Shown here in pieces: positions 29,733 to 40,033 of a DNA stretch of 64,000 nucleotides. Position 1 is the first letter of the stretch; each line of letters starts with the position of its first letter. Under the pieces are notes generated by a model. The model made no database searches. It worked only from the letters and a program-made list of their open reading frames with translations, and was not told where the DNA came from. The stretch is from Nitzschia sp. pyKryTriq1 (lineage: Eukaryota > Bacillariophyta > Bacillariophyceae > Bacillariales > Bacillariaceae), in NCBI GenBank assembly GCA_956465555.1, contig OY101121.1:2318722-2382721 (forward strand). The letters run 5' to 3'. Both the position numbers and the translations under genes were made by a program.

Positions 29733-30362
29733 GATCCTCGCTGAACTTCTTCTTTGATAGCAATATCTGAGGAGGAGTAAGGAGATTGCACACCCTCTTC
29801 ACTATTACTCGTAGAAGGAGTATTCGTACAGCACAAATAAATATGATTGTGTTGAATCTGAAGATGAAAGAAAGAGAGGTGAGCAGAGTGACGAGGTAGA
29901 TGATACAGTAGATAGACCTGACGGATGGGCCCGATGGTAAGGAAGAAAGGATTTGCGTAGCCTACTGAATGAAGAGTATGGGAGGGAGAAGTGAGTTTCG
30001 CGCTCCCCAGAAATTCCGTCCAATTGCTCGGAAGTTTAGTCCTCGAGGCGCTCCTGTTAAACAAATCAGAACTTCAATGTTCTTTTTAAGTCATTGTATC
30101 GAATGCGAAATATTTAGTCCTTAGGTAAATTTGGCATCATTAATCGTTTTGGACAAAATAGAAGATCAATGAGTCAGAATCGAAATAGCCCAAATGACTA
30201 CGACATTCACCATCATCAATCGTCCCTTCACAATATCGGAATTTAGAGCAGAAACAGTCATTTTAATTACACACAATACCTGGTACAGTTTATACGGTAC
30301 GGGGACTGACTGTACCCGCCGAGGTAGCTATCCAGTACGAGTACTGGTACTGTACTCGTACT
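29733..30362. other. Promoter region of receptor 2
   Basis: An open frame without ATG ends in TCATGA overlapping the receptor start codon. I treat it as leader. Farther up the sequence is AT-rich, then GTAC-rich near 30280-30360. No gene recognised. Confidence 0.4.
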
Positions 30363-30633
30363 TAGGCTTCTGAAGTTTCTTGCAAGGATGTTCTCCGCAG
30401 GTTCTCGGGTGGAAGTTTCCAGAAGTTTCTATGCCCGATTAATGGAAGATCCCGGAACTTCTGAATGCTGACGGAAGGACAGACGTCTAGTCCGGTACTG
30501 TCTGGGTTTTCCTACTGACGCGTACGTGTCCTGCCACGTAGAAGCCGGATGTTCTGGATGTTCTTCCGCAGGTTCCGGGAAGTTCCTCCAAGAAAATCCG
30601 CTAAAATCAGAAAACCAGAAACTTCAGAACCCT
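30363..30633. mobile_element. MITE-like non-autonomous DNA element with 9-bp flanking repeat
   Basis: About 271 bp with terminal inverted repeats: AGGCTTCTGAAGTTTCT at the left (30364-30380) and AGAAACTTCAGAACCCT at the right (30617-30633), about 16 of 17 matching. ACTCGTACT flanks both sides (30354-30362 and 30634-30642), which would suit a 9-bp target duplication of Mutator type. Inside, a segment GGATGTTCTCCGCAGGTTC near 30388 recurs as GGATGTTCTTCCGCAGGTTC near 30557. It has no coding capacity. The flanking repeat lies in GTAC-rich sequence where such a match could arise by chance. Confidence 0.65.
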
Positions 30634-31465
30634 ACTCGTACTGAGCACTATGATCATTCTATTCGTCAGCGCATTCATACTGTACTCTAGTAGTACTACT
30701 ACATCTCCTCTTTTACATTTTGAAGTATATGAGAACTCATAAGATTGATACTCTATTATAACTCTGATACAGCAGAGAGTATGGAAAATTGAAAGGGGGG
30801 ATACTAGTACGTCTTTGTCGTCAAAGCAGCAAGAAGAACAAGAAGGTCCGGGGCAACATAGGAGAGTAACCCAGTAGTACAGCGTATACTACTCACCGGT
30901 AGTATATCCGGGCGCTTAATGATTTTCTCTGCTGGTGGTTGCACTCAATCGAATACTACTGCAAGCACATCTCACCAAGAACAAGCAACGTTACTACTAG
31001 GAGGACGCGGCCCTCGAGGAGTTTTTCTCTTTGAAATGTGGTGTTACTAGGGAAAAAATCTCTCTTGAGTCGTCGTCGTCGGGGAGTGGTGGTGGCGATG
31101 TCTACGTGCCGGATTGCGCCAATAGAGCGACGACGAAGAACGATGCATGATAGTCAAAGTCAGTCTTCTTTTTTCTCCTATTCTGCTAGTATAATAATAG
31201 TGCTCTGCTGGCTACTAGTAGATTGTGTTATTTTTTTTCGGAGGAAGTACTAGTAGCCACAGGTACAGTATAGCTCAGATCTAGGAAGATATTGAAGTAG
31301 TACCGTACGTACTAGTAGTACTTCATCTCCATCTTCACTTGGCTCGTCGCATGGTCGGATGTGGGTGGAGGCTGGTCTCTACTAGCAAGAGACTACCCTC
31401 CTACTGGTCCATCCATCCATCCATCCATCCATCCAAGCATTCGCCCCAAGCATTCGCTACTACTA
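30634..31465. other. Intergenic spacer
   Basis: No gene seen. CTAGTAG palindromes throughout, and an (ATCC)n run at 31408-31435. Confidence 0.4.
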
Positions 31466-33106
31466 CTATACCAATCCGGCCTTGTCTTGAATCTTCTTGC
31501 TTGTAGAAGATCGTTTCCCGAAATTCAGCCGAGAAGATGCGGAATTGTTGTTGTTGTTGTGGTTGTTGGGGTCCATCTTTTGCAAGGAGGAAGATGGAGG
31601 TTTCTTTAGACGACCACCGGAGGATGACGATGATGATTTACCGTTGTTGTGGAGATACAAGTCTTCCATATTCTCCTCGATCAGCACCCGACTTGCCGCA
31701 GAAGGAGCATCCTTGGAGTAAGGATCAAACAGTGGCGAGACTGGGGCTCTTGTTGGCGATGCTGCTGCTGCAATATTCGTTGTTTGGATGGGATAGGGTA
31801 TGGGAGAAGAAGTTGCGGCGGCAGCATAGGTTGGTACCGGAGACGAGGAATGATATGGTTGCTGCTGCGCCGCCGCCGGCTGTGATGAATAAGTGGTTGG
31901 AGGAGGCGGTTTGGCGGTAGTACTGGTCGAGGCTGGTAGTTTTCGATCATCTTCTTCGTAAAAGGCCACTGCGGGTGTGGTGCTGCTGCTGCTGACCATG
32001 GTGCTAGTACTACTCTCTTGCATTAATCCCAGTAAATCATTTTCTTCGGGTTCCGACATGGCTGCCTGAAAAGTTCCTCGTTTAATAGCATCTTCCAATT
32101 TCGATTCTTCCATCACCCGCGCCAGTAGTTGCTCTTCTGTTTCGCCCGATTCATGGGCCGCCGACAAACTCAAAGCCTTGGCCATGGCTAGTTCATCATC
32201 ATCGGCGGTACCACCACCCCCACCCCCACCAGGCCCGTTGTTGTTGTTGTTGTTGCTGGTGACTCCTGGAATAGTCGTATTGGCACCACCAAAACCACCA
32301 GCTGCGCCACCAGCAGCAGCAGCCTGCTGATAATAGGGTAGTCCTCCTTGACTACTTTCTGCTAATGATCGAGCAATGGCTTCTTGTAGCTGAGCGTCGG
32401 AATCTTCATTATTGTTGTTGTATTTTTGTTTTCGCCCCCCCGTCAATAATAATGACGACCCTGCTTTGTATCGAATTTTCGAGGAGCCTTGTGGTGACGT
32501 TGCCCCACCTGCTGCTCCTGTTGTTGTTGGTGGTGTTGTATTGAAAGAGTCCTTGTCTTTCCGCTTGCCAAATCCAAAGAATCCTCGCCGACTCTTCTTT
32601 TTGTCATTGCTGCTGCTGCGGCTGCTGCTGCTTTCACCATAAGTAGTAGTAGTAGTAGTAGCTCCTGTGATAATCTGTAGCTCCGCCAATTGCATTTCGG
32701 CCATGCGTCGCATTTCTTCCGTGGCTGGCAGAATGTTGGACGCTCCACTGGGCGGCTCGTCCCACACTCGTTGACCGCTTCGGGCATTTTGAAAGTAACT
32801 CCGAATAATCAACTTGCCGCCCCCCGTGGTGGCAGCAGCAGCAGCGTTGTTGTGGTTGTTGTTGTTGTTGTTAGTAGATGATGGAGCCTGCTCACATACG
32901 GCTAACGTTTCCTGCCAAGTGTCTCCGTCCGCTTCAATTCGTTGACTCACTCGTTGCGTCGGTCTCGCTTCCAACAGATACTCGCCTGCAGCAGCCGCAG
33001 CCGCAGCAGCACTGCTACTTTGTCGTGGTGGTCCCGATGGATGATCCGCCGCCTTTTCGGAGGAGTAGTGGTGGTGGTGGTGGGCTCCTCCTACCGGTAC
33101 CGCCAT
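31466..33106 (-). CDS. Ubiquitin-interacting-motif protein with WW-like motif
   Basis: A 546-residue intronless protein. Residues about 98-119 (GKLIIRSYFQNARSGQRVWDEP) resemble the second half of a WW domain, which binds proline motifs. Three ubiquitin-interacting-motif-like helices follow: DAQLQEAIARSLAES (about 237-251), DDELAMAKALSLSAAH (about 303-318) and EEQLLARVMEESKLEDA (about 324-340). The first two have the Ala-x-x-x-Ser core of true UIMs; the third is weaker. A basic RRGFFGFGKRKDK patch lies at about 173-185. The rest is His-, Ala-, Asn- and Gly-rich filler. An adaptor that reads ubiquitin chains, perhaps in endocytosis or proteasome delivery, is a reasonable inference. The UIM call is based on pattern only. 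Confidence 0.82.
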   Translation of the reverse strand: MAVPVGGAHHHHHYSSEKAADHPSGPPRQSSSAAAAAAAAGEYLLEARPTQRVSQRIEADGDTWQETLAVCEQAPSSTNNNNNNHNNAAAAATTGGGKLIIRSYFQNARSGQRVWDEPPSGASNILPATEEMRRMAEMQLAELQIITGATTTTTTYGESSSSRSSSNDKKKSRRGFFGFGKRKDKDSFNTTPPTTTGAAGGATSPQGSSKIRYKAGSSLLLTGGRKQKYNNNNEDSDAQLQEAIARSLAESSQGGLPYYQQAAAAGGAAGGFGGANTTIPGVTSNNNNNNGPGGGGGGGTADDDELAMAKALSLSAAHESGETEEQLLARVMEESKLEDAIKRGTFQAAMSEPEENDLLGLMQESSTSTMVSSSSTTPAVAFYEEDDRKLPASTSTTAKPPPPTTYSSQPAAAQQQPYHSSSPVPTYAAAATSSPIPYPIQTTNIAAAASPTRAPVSPLFDPYSKDAPSAASRVLIEENMEDLYLHNNGKSSSSSSGGRLKKPPSSSLQKMDPNNHNNNNNSASSRLNFGKRSSTSKKIQDKAGLV

Positions 33107-34833
33107 GGCGATCGCTGCTCCTCTGCTGCTGCTGCTGCTGTTCTTGGATTAGGATGATGATGATGATGATGATTATGGCTCTCGGTACTATTGACTGACT
33201 GTAGAACGCGGAGAGGACGGAACCCTGACGACGACGACGACGACTCCTCGTATTATGTTTCGACCTTCCGAATGGTGGAAGAATTATTCACAACGAACGA
33301 ATCAATCAAGAATCTCCAATAATAATTCTCAATCTTTTCTCTGCTGTATGTTGTCTGCCACCAAACAAAACAGAAAAGAAACGACGACGATCGACACCAC
33401 CCGTACACAGTATAGAAGATAGAAGTAATAACTGTGTGTATGATGATATTAGTGTCCCTCGGATGCTGTCGGCACCGTATATACAAATACCGTCTCTCTC
33501 TCGATGAGGATCGATCATAAAGCAAAATAATACTGGTACTATACAGCGACGTTCCTACGGTACAAGTACCTAGACTGACTATACACGCGGTAGCACTGGT
33601 ACTGACTGTATCGGTAGGATCCATTCCGCTCACAGCAGAGAATACAATAACCCGTGCGTTGGATTGTGCTCTTTTTTCGTTTCCTGCTTGGTATAGTTAG
33701 TGGCGGCCGGCGGACGACGGAGATGGAGGAATACTCGTAGCGTGCTGTGCAGGCGCGCTTGTCGTGCATGCGTATGCAACCGTTGAATTCGGCCGTTGGT
33801 ATCGCAAAAACAACTACAGTACTGTACTGGAGACTCACTCACTCACTCACTCATCCATAAAAGATTCACTAATAATCAAAGTCGGAGTCTATCTATTACA
33901 GTATTATGCTGAATGTATCATCTACATGACGGTATGATAGTAATGGAAGTACTGTACATACATACATAGTCGACCAACATAAACACGTCGTCGCAGGCAT
34001 GCATCGAAATTCGAAAAATGCCACTGCGTACACGTGTACACGTACCGGTACGAGAACGTTGTACCCGTACCCGTACACGTACACGTAAACGTACGAGAGT
34101 AGAATTCAATGCCATTATTTCGACTGAAAGGACCCTTTTAGGGTTGATATCGTACAGTAAGTACGAGGAGTCGTTTACTTCTACCGTAGTGACCGTCTAC
34201 CGTGTAGAAAATAATGTCACACAATACGCTTCGCAGCGAATGAAAAGAAGATAAAAGATTTTCATTATCAGATACCCCCCCCCTATATAAAAATCGATAA
34301 TCTGATACAGTTCGTACTAGTAGAGAGAGAGAGAGAGAGAGAGAGATCGTTTGATGATTATGATGATGAGATGAGCAGGACTACATAAAGTATTACTGTA
34401 TTCTTTATAGTCGTCATTCCCCCCTTCAGTAAGAAATTGACATTCTTTTGCAGCAGAGTGTGGTGGTGGTGGCGATGATGATGATGGCGATGGAAAAGAA
34501 AAATTCGGAACGAAGAGAAAACAATCCATGAGCATCATCATCATCATCATCATCGCATGTCGACAAACTCGTCCTCACTCTGCGCCTCCTCCTTGTGGCC
34601 GATGATGATGAATGGATGCGCTACTGGATTGTGGGCGCCGCGTGGTGAGGAGTGAGCCATCATCATGATCATCATCATCATCATCATCCACAAGAACAAT
34701 GGACTAGCTGAAGGTAGTAGTAGCCTTGTTGCAAATGCACCATGCGCTACTGGCTTCCAGCACAAAAGGGGCGACTGCCGCCTGCTGTGGGAAGAAAGAG
34801 GACACAGCAGATCGACGGCATTCTTCCCTAGTA
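33107..34833. other. Long spacer
   Basis: No gene recognised. It contains the UIM gene promoter on the left, ACACGTACACGTACC-type GTAC runs at 34025-34100, a run of nine or ten C followed by TATATAAAAA at 34275-34292, (GA)n at 34322-34347, and (ATC)n runs near 34535-34690. Confidence 0.4.
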
Positions 34834-36663
34834 CTATTCTCCGTTGTTGTGGTTGTTGTGGTTGTTGTTGTTGTTGCTATTATTGCGTCCTGCTTGCAGC
34901 AGCTGTTGCACCAAACCCAATAACAGCTGATCTAGGGCTCCACCTGGCTGTTGTTGCTGCTGCTGGTGGTTTGGGGCTTGCTGCTGCGGTTGAGGTGGTA
35001 GGAGTTGCTGCTGCTGCTGCTGCTGCTGCATTCCCCCCGTTAATGCTGCGAGAAGACTCGACAGTTGCTGGTCTTGAGTGTTCATCGTAGCATTGGGAAC
35101 TGGTAGGGAGGATGATCCCGGTTCTACCACATTGTTGCTGTTGGGCGGCAGCTGTGATGTTGACTGAAGTTGCTGTTGCTGTTGCTGTTGCTGTTGGGAG
35201 TGCTCTCCCGAAGAGGAATCCATGATCATGCTTGCCGGTTGTGCTGCTGGTTGTGGTACTGCTGGTACCTGCTGCGACTGATGCTGCAGTTGTTGGATGG
35301 ATGGTGGCGGCTGCTGCTGGGGCGGCGGGAGCTGTCCTTGGTTGCCATTGCCGTTGTTGTGTAATTGAGCAAGAAGAAGGTTGGCAAGGGCGCTGTTGCT
35401 TTGCTGGGATAGTTGCTGCTGCTGCTGCTGCTGGCGTTGTTGTGGTGGTGGAAACGGCAGTTGTTCTGGTGGCGGCGGCGGCTGCTGCTGCTGCTGCTGC
35501 TGTTGAAAGAGCGAGGCGACCAAGGAGGCGAATGCATTCGATTCCGACGGCGGTGGTGGTGGCGGTGGCGCCGTGGTCATCGGATAAGCAGCGACAGCAG
35601 GAATGTTATTCTGAGGGAATAGGATACTGAAAATTGCTCGTTGATCCAACCCATCACTACCCATGAGAGGATTTTGGGGCGGCGGGGGTACACGAGCTAT
35701 GCTCTGTTGTTGTGGCTGTTGAGCGGCAGCAGCTGGCATGGCTTGGCGGAAGAGCACCTCGAGCAGATTCGCAGGATAATTCGCACCGGTAGCCGGTACT
35801 TGTGGTGGTAAGGACGCCATGGTGGGGGATTGAAAGGGGCCGGTCATCATTTGCTGCGGATGTCTAGCAGCACCGCCTACATTGTAGTAGTTGTTGTTTT
35901 TCGGGAGAAAGAATGTTGGTGGACCCCCACCGGTGTGGTTGTTGTTGCCTTGCTGGTAGTGTGCTGGTTTCATTGCGGCTGCCGCCAAGCTGGCTCCCCC
36001 CATCGCTGCGGAGTCTTGACTTCCGCTTCCCTTTAAATGCTTCCCTTCTGCTTCCTTCGCCTTTTTTTCGTCCCTGTACTTTTGATTCCGTAGAGCATGA
36101 CTCACTTTTTGATAGGCAAATTCATCTTCCACTTCCTCCCAGCAGTCTCCGTCGTCTTCGTTTCCAATCCTCTTCAAGAACCTGGACCCTTCCGCTTTGG
36201 CTCGTCTTACAATCTCTTTAATGATTAAAGGTTTGTTTTGACGAGGCGTTTGTTCGTACTGCTGCCGGATGGAGTTGACTATTTGGTGTAAGCGAATGTT
36301 TCCAGGGTATGTTTGTATGGGGATCCCGCGACCACAAAGCACATCTTTCAGCGTGCGAGTCACGGCCCTCGCAGCGGGGCTCGAGTCGTCTGAAGCCGTC
36401 TCGGTGGTCTGCCCTCGAGACGATGGATCCGAAGAAGAAGTGACGGCGGCACCTGCTTGCTGTTGCTGCTGTTGCTGTTGCTGCTGTTGGGGACGCCGTT
36501 TTCGATCCTCATCGGGAGGATGTTGTTCCGCAGCAGCATCTGCGCTAGTACTGCTGGAGCCGTACGGCTTGTCCGTAGAGGACGTAAACGATGCACTTTT
36601 GGATGTATCATTCGAACCATCACTCTCTGTGGAGTTACTTTCTCCGGACACTTGTGTTGCCAT
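34834..36663 (-). CDS. DUF6824-domain protein with long glutamine-rich tail (copy A)
   Basis: A 609-residue intronless protein. The DUF6824 domain spans about 106-196: KDVLCGRGIPIQTYPGNIRL, then NKPLIIKEIVRR, GSRFLKRI, CWEEVEDEFAYQKVSHALRN. This domain is abundant in diatoms and its function is not established. The CGRG...PGN..R and FLKR features make a nucleic-acid-binding or regulatory role plausible but unproven. A basic EKKAKEAEGKHLKG helix follows. From about 215 onward the protein is Gln/Pro/Asn-rich, typical of transcriptional activation or phase-separating tails. The N-terminus has a Ser/Thr stretch and a Gln run. A paralogue lies on the same strand at 39904-41997. The ATG at 36663 follows a GGTTT repeat. 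Confidence 0.9.
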   Translation of the reverse strand: MATQVSGESNSTESDGSNDTSKSASFTSSTDKPYGSSSTSADAAAEQHPPDEDRKRRPQQQQQQQQQQQAGAAVTSSSDPSSRGQTTETASDDSSPAARAVTRTLKDVLCGRGIPIQTYPGNIRLHQIVNSIRQQYEQTPRQNKPLIIKEIVRRAKAEGSRFLKRIGNEDDGDCWEEVEDEFAYQKVSHALRNQKYRDEKKAKEAEGKHLKGSGSQDSAAMGGASLAAAAMKPAHYQQGNNNHTGGGPPTFFLPKNNNYYNVGGAARHPQQMMTGPFQSPTMASLPPQVPATGANYPANLLEVLFRQAMPAAAAQQPQQQSIARVPPPPQNPLMGSDGLDQRAIFSILFPQNNIPAVAAYPMTTAPPPPPPPSESNAFASLVASLFQQQQQQQQPPPPPEQLPFPPPQQRQQQQQQQLSQQSNSALANLLLAQLHNNGNGNQGQLPPPQQQPPPSIQQLQHQSQQVPAVPQPAAQPASMIMDSSSGEHSQQQQQQQQQLQSTSQLPPNSNNVVEPGSSSLPVPNATMNTQDQQLSSLLAALTGGMQQQQQQQQLLPPQPQQQAPNHQQQQQQPGGALDQLLLGLVQQLLQAGRNNSNNNNNHNNHNNGE

Positions 36664-37924
36664 TGTCGTTTGGTTGGTTGGTTTGGTTTGGTTTGGTTTG
36701 GTTTGGCTTTGTGACGATGATGCCGCATTAGATAATCAATAATAATGGTATTGTGTCCATGTACTCGTAGTAGTGCTGTTCTATCTTTCGTGCACTTTTT
36801 GTTGTGGTACCAGTGTCTGCGTTTCGTTCGGACAGTAGGCGCCTACGTGTTTGCTACGGAACAGCCGCCGCCGGACAGTACGAGGAGCACGAGGCGAGAA
36901 ATACCGGTACGGTTGGCCCGTATAGTAATTTGCACCGCTCTTCCCGCACGAATGTGAATCCATGCAACGCCAACAACGCATCTCTCACGAATAATAATTG
37001 GGAAAACACATTCTCCTCCGCCAAGCTGGTCTCTTTCCCAACGTAACGACTTTATTATTTGTCCGGTACAGTACCTGGTACGTACTCGTACCGGCACTAC
37101 TACGTGGCTCCCATCCCCACAGAGAACCATCCATCCATGGTTGCTCTATTCTACTGGTACCGTACGAAGTATCTTCTATCTGGCAAGTCCGTCCGATGAT
37201 GAGGCGGTTTCGGCGGGATGATTATTTGCTCTGAGAGGGTTCGCGTTGCTACAATCATTAATTTTTAAAAAAAGGAGACACTATTATCGATGATTCGATT
37301 CAGACTACTGACGCACTTACGACGGGCTATAATAATCTGAAGGCCTTATAAATGTCAGTCGCGCTTTCACGCGAACCATGCATCCAGAGATACCGCGCGC
37401 ATGCGTGCGCGGTGTTCCATTCCGTTCCTGTTCCTTCCGTCCCTGTTGTTCCGTTAGTTTTCCGTTCCGACCGGCGGAACAGTCTCTCTGGAGTCTACCT
37501 GCACCCAGCACGTACTTATACCGGAACTGTACGAAGTACCGCAAACGTACTGTCCCCGGCGGTACTGTACCGCGGTACTGTACCGCGGTACTGTACCTGT
37601 ACAAGTACAGCACCAGGTACGAGCCGTTCTACTACTACTGCTACCGGTACCCCGGTACCAGGTACCCCGGTACCTCCGTCCCCATACCGTAGAGTAGACT
37701 AGCTACTACTAGAGAGTATACTCCAAGATCTAGCTAGCATCGTCGCGGCACCGGAACAGTACTACTCTGCGTCGTGTTCTGTGCCAAGAACTACTACTAG
37801 TAGTAGACTATGAACTTCTTCTTCTTATTGTTGCTGCATTGCTGCTAGCTACTAGTAGTAGACGGTAGTAGTACCAGTATGATGTGAAAAGCAGTACGTA
37901 CAAACTATGATTACTTCTGGACAT
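36664..37924. other. Promoter and spacer, very rich in GTAC palindromes
   Basis: A TTTGG repeat at 36670-36705 precedes copy A. From 37500 to 37690 there is a dense array of GGTACC, GTACCGGTAC and CCGCGGTACTGTACC units capable of many local hairpins. No gene recognised. Confidence 0.45.
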
Positions 37925-38220
37925 ATTATAGTAACTAGATGCCCCCAATGATGAGATGAGACTTGCATCAATTCCTGTACCATCTAGAGGAAAAGAGGGT
38001 AGGATTGGTGCTGATTTCGGTCGTGAAGCGCCAGCACCACTTGATGTATTATGATTGCCAGCAGCACCTAGTAATCCAAACGAGGGCGCATCATGCGTTG
38101 GGATCCATCATCACCATGTTTCCTGGAAAGGTCGCCATCACCTGTTGGCCTGGCTTCTGGTGCTGGTGCTGCTCCTGCTGCATACGCCGATGTTGATCAG
38201 ACGGTACTAGAGTAGTACTA
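37925..38220 (-). pseudogene. Broken coding-like fragment downstream of the truncated DUF6824 copy
   Basis: On the minus strand, one frame reads RRMQQEQHQHQKPGQQVMAT and ends soon after at NMVMMDPNA and a stop. An overlapping second frame stays open and reads DAPSFGLLGAAGNHNTSSG, then SRPKSAPILPSFPLDGTG. Both look like the Gln/Ser-rich tail of a regulator but are out of register. The segment sits where the 3' flank of the neighbouring duplicate would be expected, so it may be a piece of a third gene inserted or left between. Whether it is spliced or broken cannot be settled by eye. Confidence 0.4.
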
Positions 38221-38242
38221 CCTTGTTGTTGATCATGAATCA

Positions 38243-38470
38243 TCATTGAAATCCCCCCTGTCCTCGTGTCAGTCCTCGAAGAAAGTCTTCCAACGTGTTG
38301 ATGCAGGACGAAGGCGACGCTTGTTGTGCTACATTGTTGATGTTGTTGTTGTTGTTGTTGTTGTTGTGGGTGCTGTTGATTGTATTTGTTGCTGTTGCTA
38401 TTCCCCGCCCCGAGGAGGTCATGCTGGCCGATGATTCACCACCACAAGCAGTATTGCTACTAGTAGTACT

Positions 38471-38502
<32 letters not shown>

Positions 38503-39045
38503 GGACGACGATGGCAGAACCCATCTGTTGCTGGGATGCCGGCTGCATTTGCTGCATCTGATGGTGATGTATCATCATCGGTTGGTGCTGCTGCTGTAGT
38601 TCTTGTTGTAGTTGTAGTAGTTGTTGCTGGGCGGCTTGTTGCTGCTGCTGTTGTTGTTGCATTTGTTGTTGTTGGGACTGCTGCGCTTGCTGCTGCTGCT
38701 GTTGAATAGCACTGGAAGCTACCGCGCCAAGGATTGCCAACTGTTGGAGCAATACATTCGTCTGCTCTCGCTGGTTATTGTTGTTGTTGGTGGTGGGCTG
38801 CTCCTGTTCCGCCGCGCTCGATAACAGTGCTTGCAAAATCAGCTGCATTTGCTGTGGAGAAAGACTTGAGATGGTGGAAGTAGTACTACTGCTAGTAGCA
38901 GTATTCTGCTGCTGCTGATGTTGGAGGTTGGTAGGCACCGCGGCCGCAAAGTTGTGATTGTTGTTCCTGTTGCTGTTGTTGTTGTTGTTGTTGTTGTAAG
39001 GAAGAAGAAGGTTGCTAAAGCCGGTCGGAGGCGAGGGTGACAAGG
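38243..39045 (-). pseudogene. Truncated tandem copy of the DUF6824 gene at 39904-41997
   Basis: This frame is co-linear with the Gln/Asn-rich C-terminal third of the 697-residue neighbour: SPPTGFSNLLLP, QQMQLILQALLSSAAEQEQP, VLLQQLAILGAVASS, and the terminal LEDFLRGLTRGQ. It has no DUF6824 domain and no ATG in front; the open frame begins at a TTG (39070). The similarity begins at about 39045 and continues past the stop into the 3' flank (CTACCTTGTTGTTG...TGATCATGAATCATC). So a segment of about 0.9-1 kb was duplicated in tandem without the promoter or 5' end. It is probably not expressed as a functional protein. Repeat-length differences from the parent are many; point differences are few. 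Confidence 0.85.
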
Positions 39046-39070
39046 GAGGTCCTCGTCTCAAGCGGTTCAA

Positions 39071-39903
39071 ACATCGGATTTTGCAAGACCATAATTCTGG
39101 GGATGATGATGAAGAAGAAGAAGAAGAAGAAGGACAACAACAGCCACAACAACCACAACCACAACAACAATAGGAGGGTCGTCCCGTACAGTACGAGTAC
39201 GATCACTTCCATGATGGGGGGCGGGGGGGGGGAATACTTTACTATACAATGCCATGCAACACAACGCACGACGTACAAACCAAACACTCATTCATTCATT
39301 CATTCCAAACACACACACACAACAAGAACAACACTCATAAAATATGAATAATGCTTCTACTGCTTCTACCGTACTACTACTACTACTAGTATGTACTACT
39401 CGTACTAGTAGTACTAGTACTAAGTATAACAACAAAAAGATCTATTTATCTATCTATTCTACCTTCTACTACAAGAACTACTACTACGTAGCTACTCTAG
39501 CTAATAGTACTATAAGAGTAGAGTAGGTGCTGCTGGACGACGACGACGACGATCCGTCAGCAGCGGCTCCTGATAAAAGAGGAGGACGAGGACGAGGAGG
39601 ACGATACCACCAAGATCTATAGTATTAGTCGCGGTACTACTACTAGTAGTAGTAGTACTCTCCTGCCAAACTACTACTACTACTACCAGAGTACAATATG
39701 ATCGGCGGTAGCTAATACAATACTACGACACCACCAGTACATACTAGAGCTACAATATTATGAAGTAGTCTTCCTTCTCCCAGACAGTACTAGTAGTAGT
39801 AGTAGCTATGTGAAAAGTAGTTGTTCGTATGTACAAACCACACTATTGCTTCTACTAGTAGTACTACCTTGTTGTTGTTGTTGTTGTTGTTGATCATGAA
39901 TCA
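39071..39903. other. Spacer between truncated copy and parent gene
   Basis: No gene seen. It includes (GAAGAA)n and CAACCACAA runs near 39105-39175, a G-rich run near 39218-39231, (CATT)n near 39289 and CTACTACTAGTA clusters at 39350-39800. Confidence 0.45.
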
Positions 39904-40000
39904 TCATTGAAATCCTCCCCCCTGCTGGCCTCGTGTCAGTCCTCGAAGAAGATCTTCCAACGAGTTGATGTAGGACGGAGGCGAAGCTTGTTGTGCTGCA

Positions 40001-40033
<33 letters not shown>

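Noticed and set aside
29729-30064. Upstream ORF overlapping the receptor 2 start codon
   Set aside because: The frame has no ATG near its beginning and low coding character; its TGA overlapping the ATG is likely chance.
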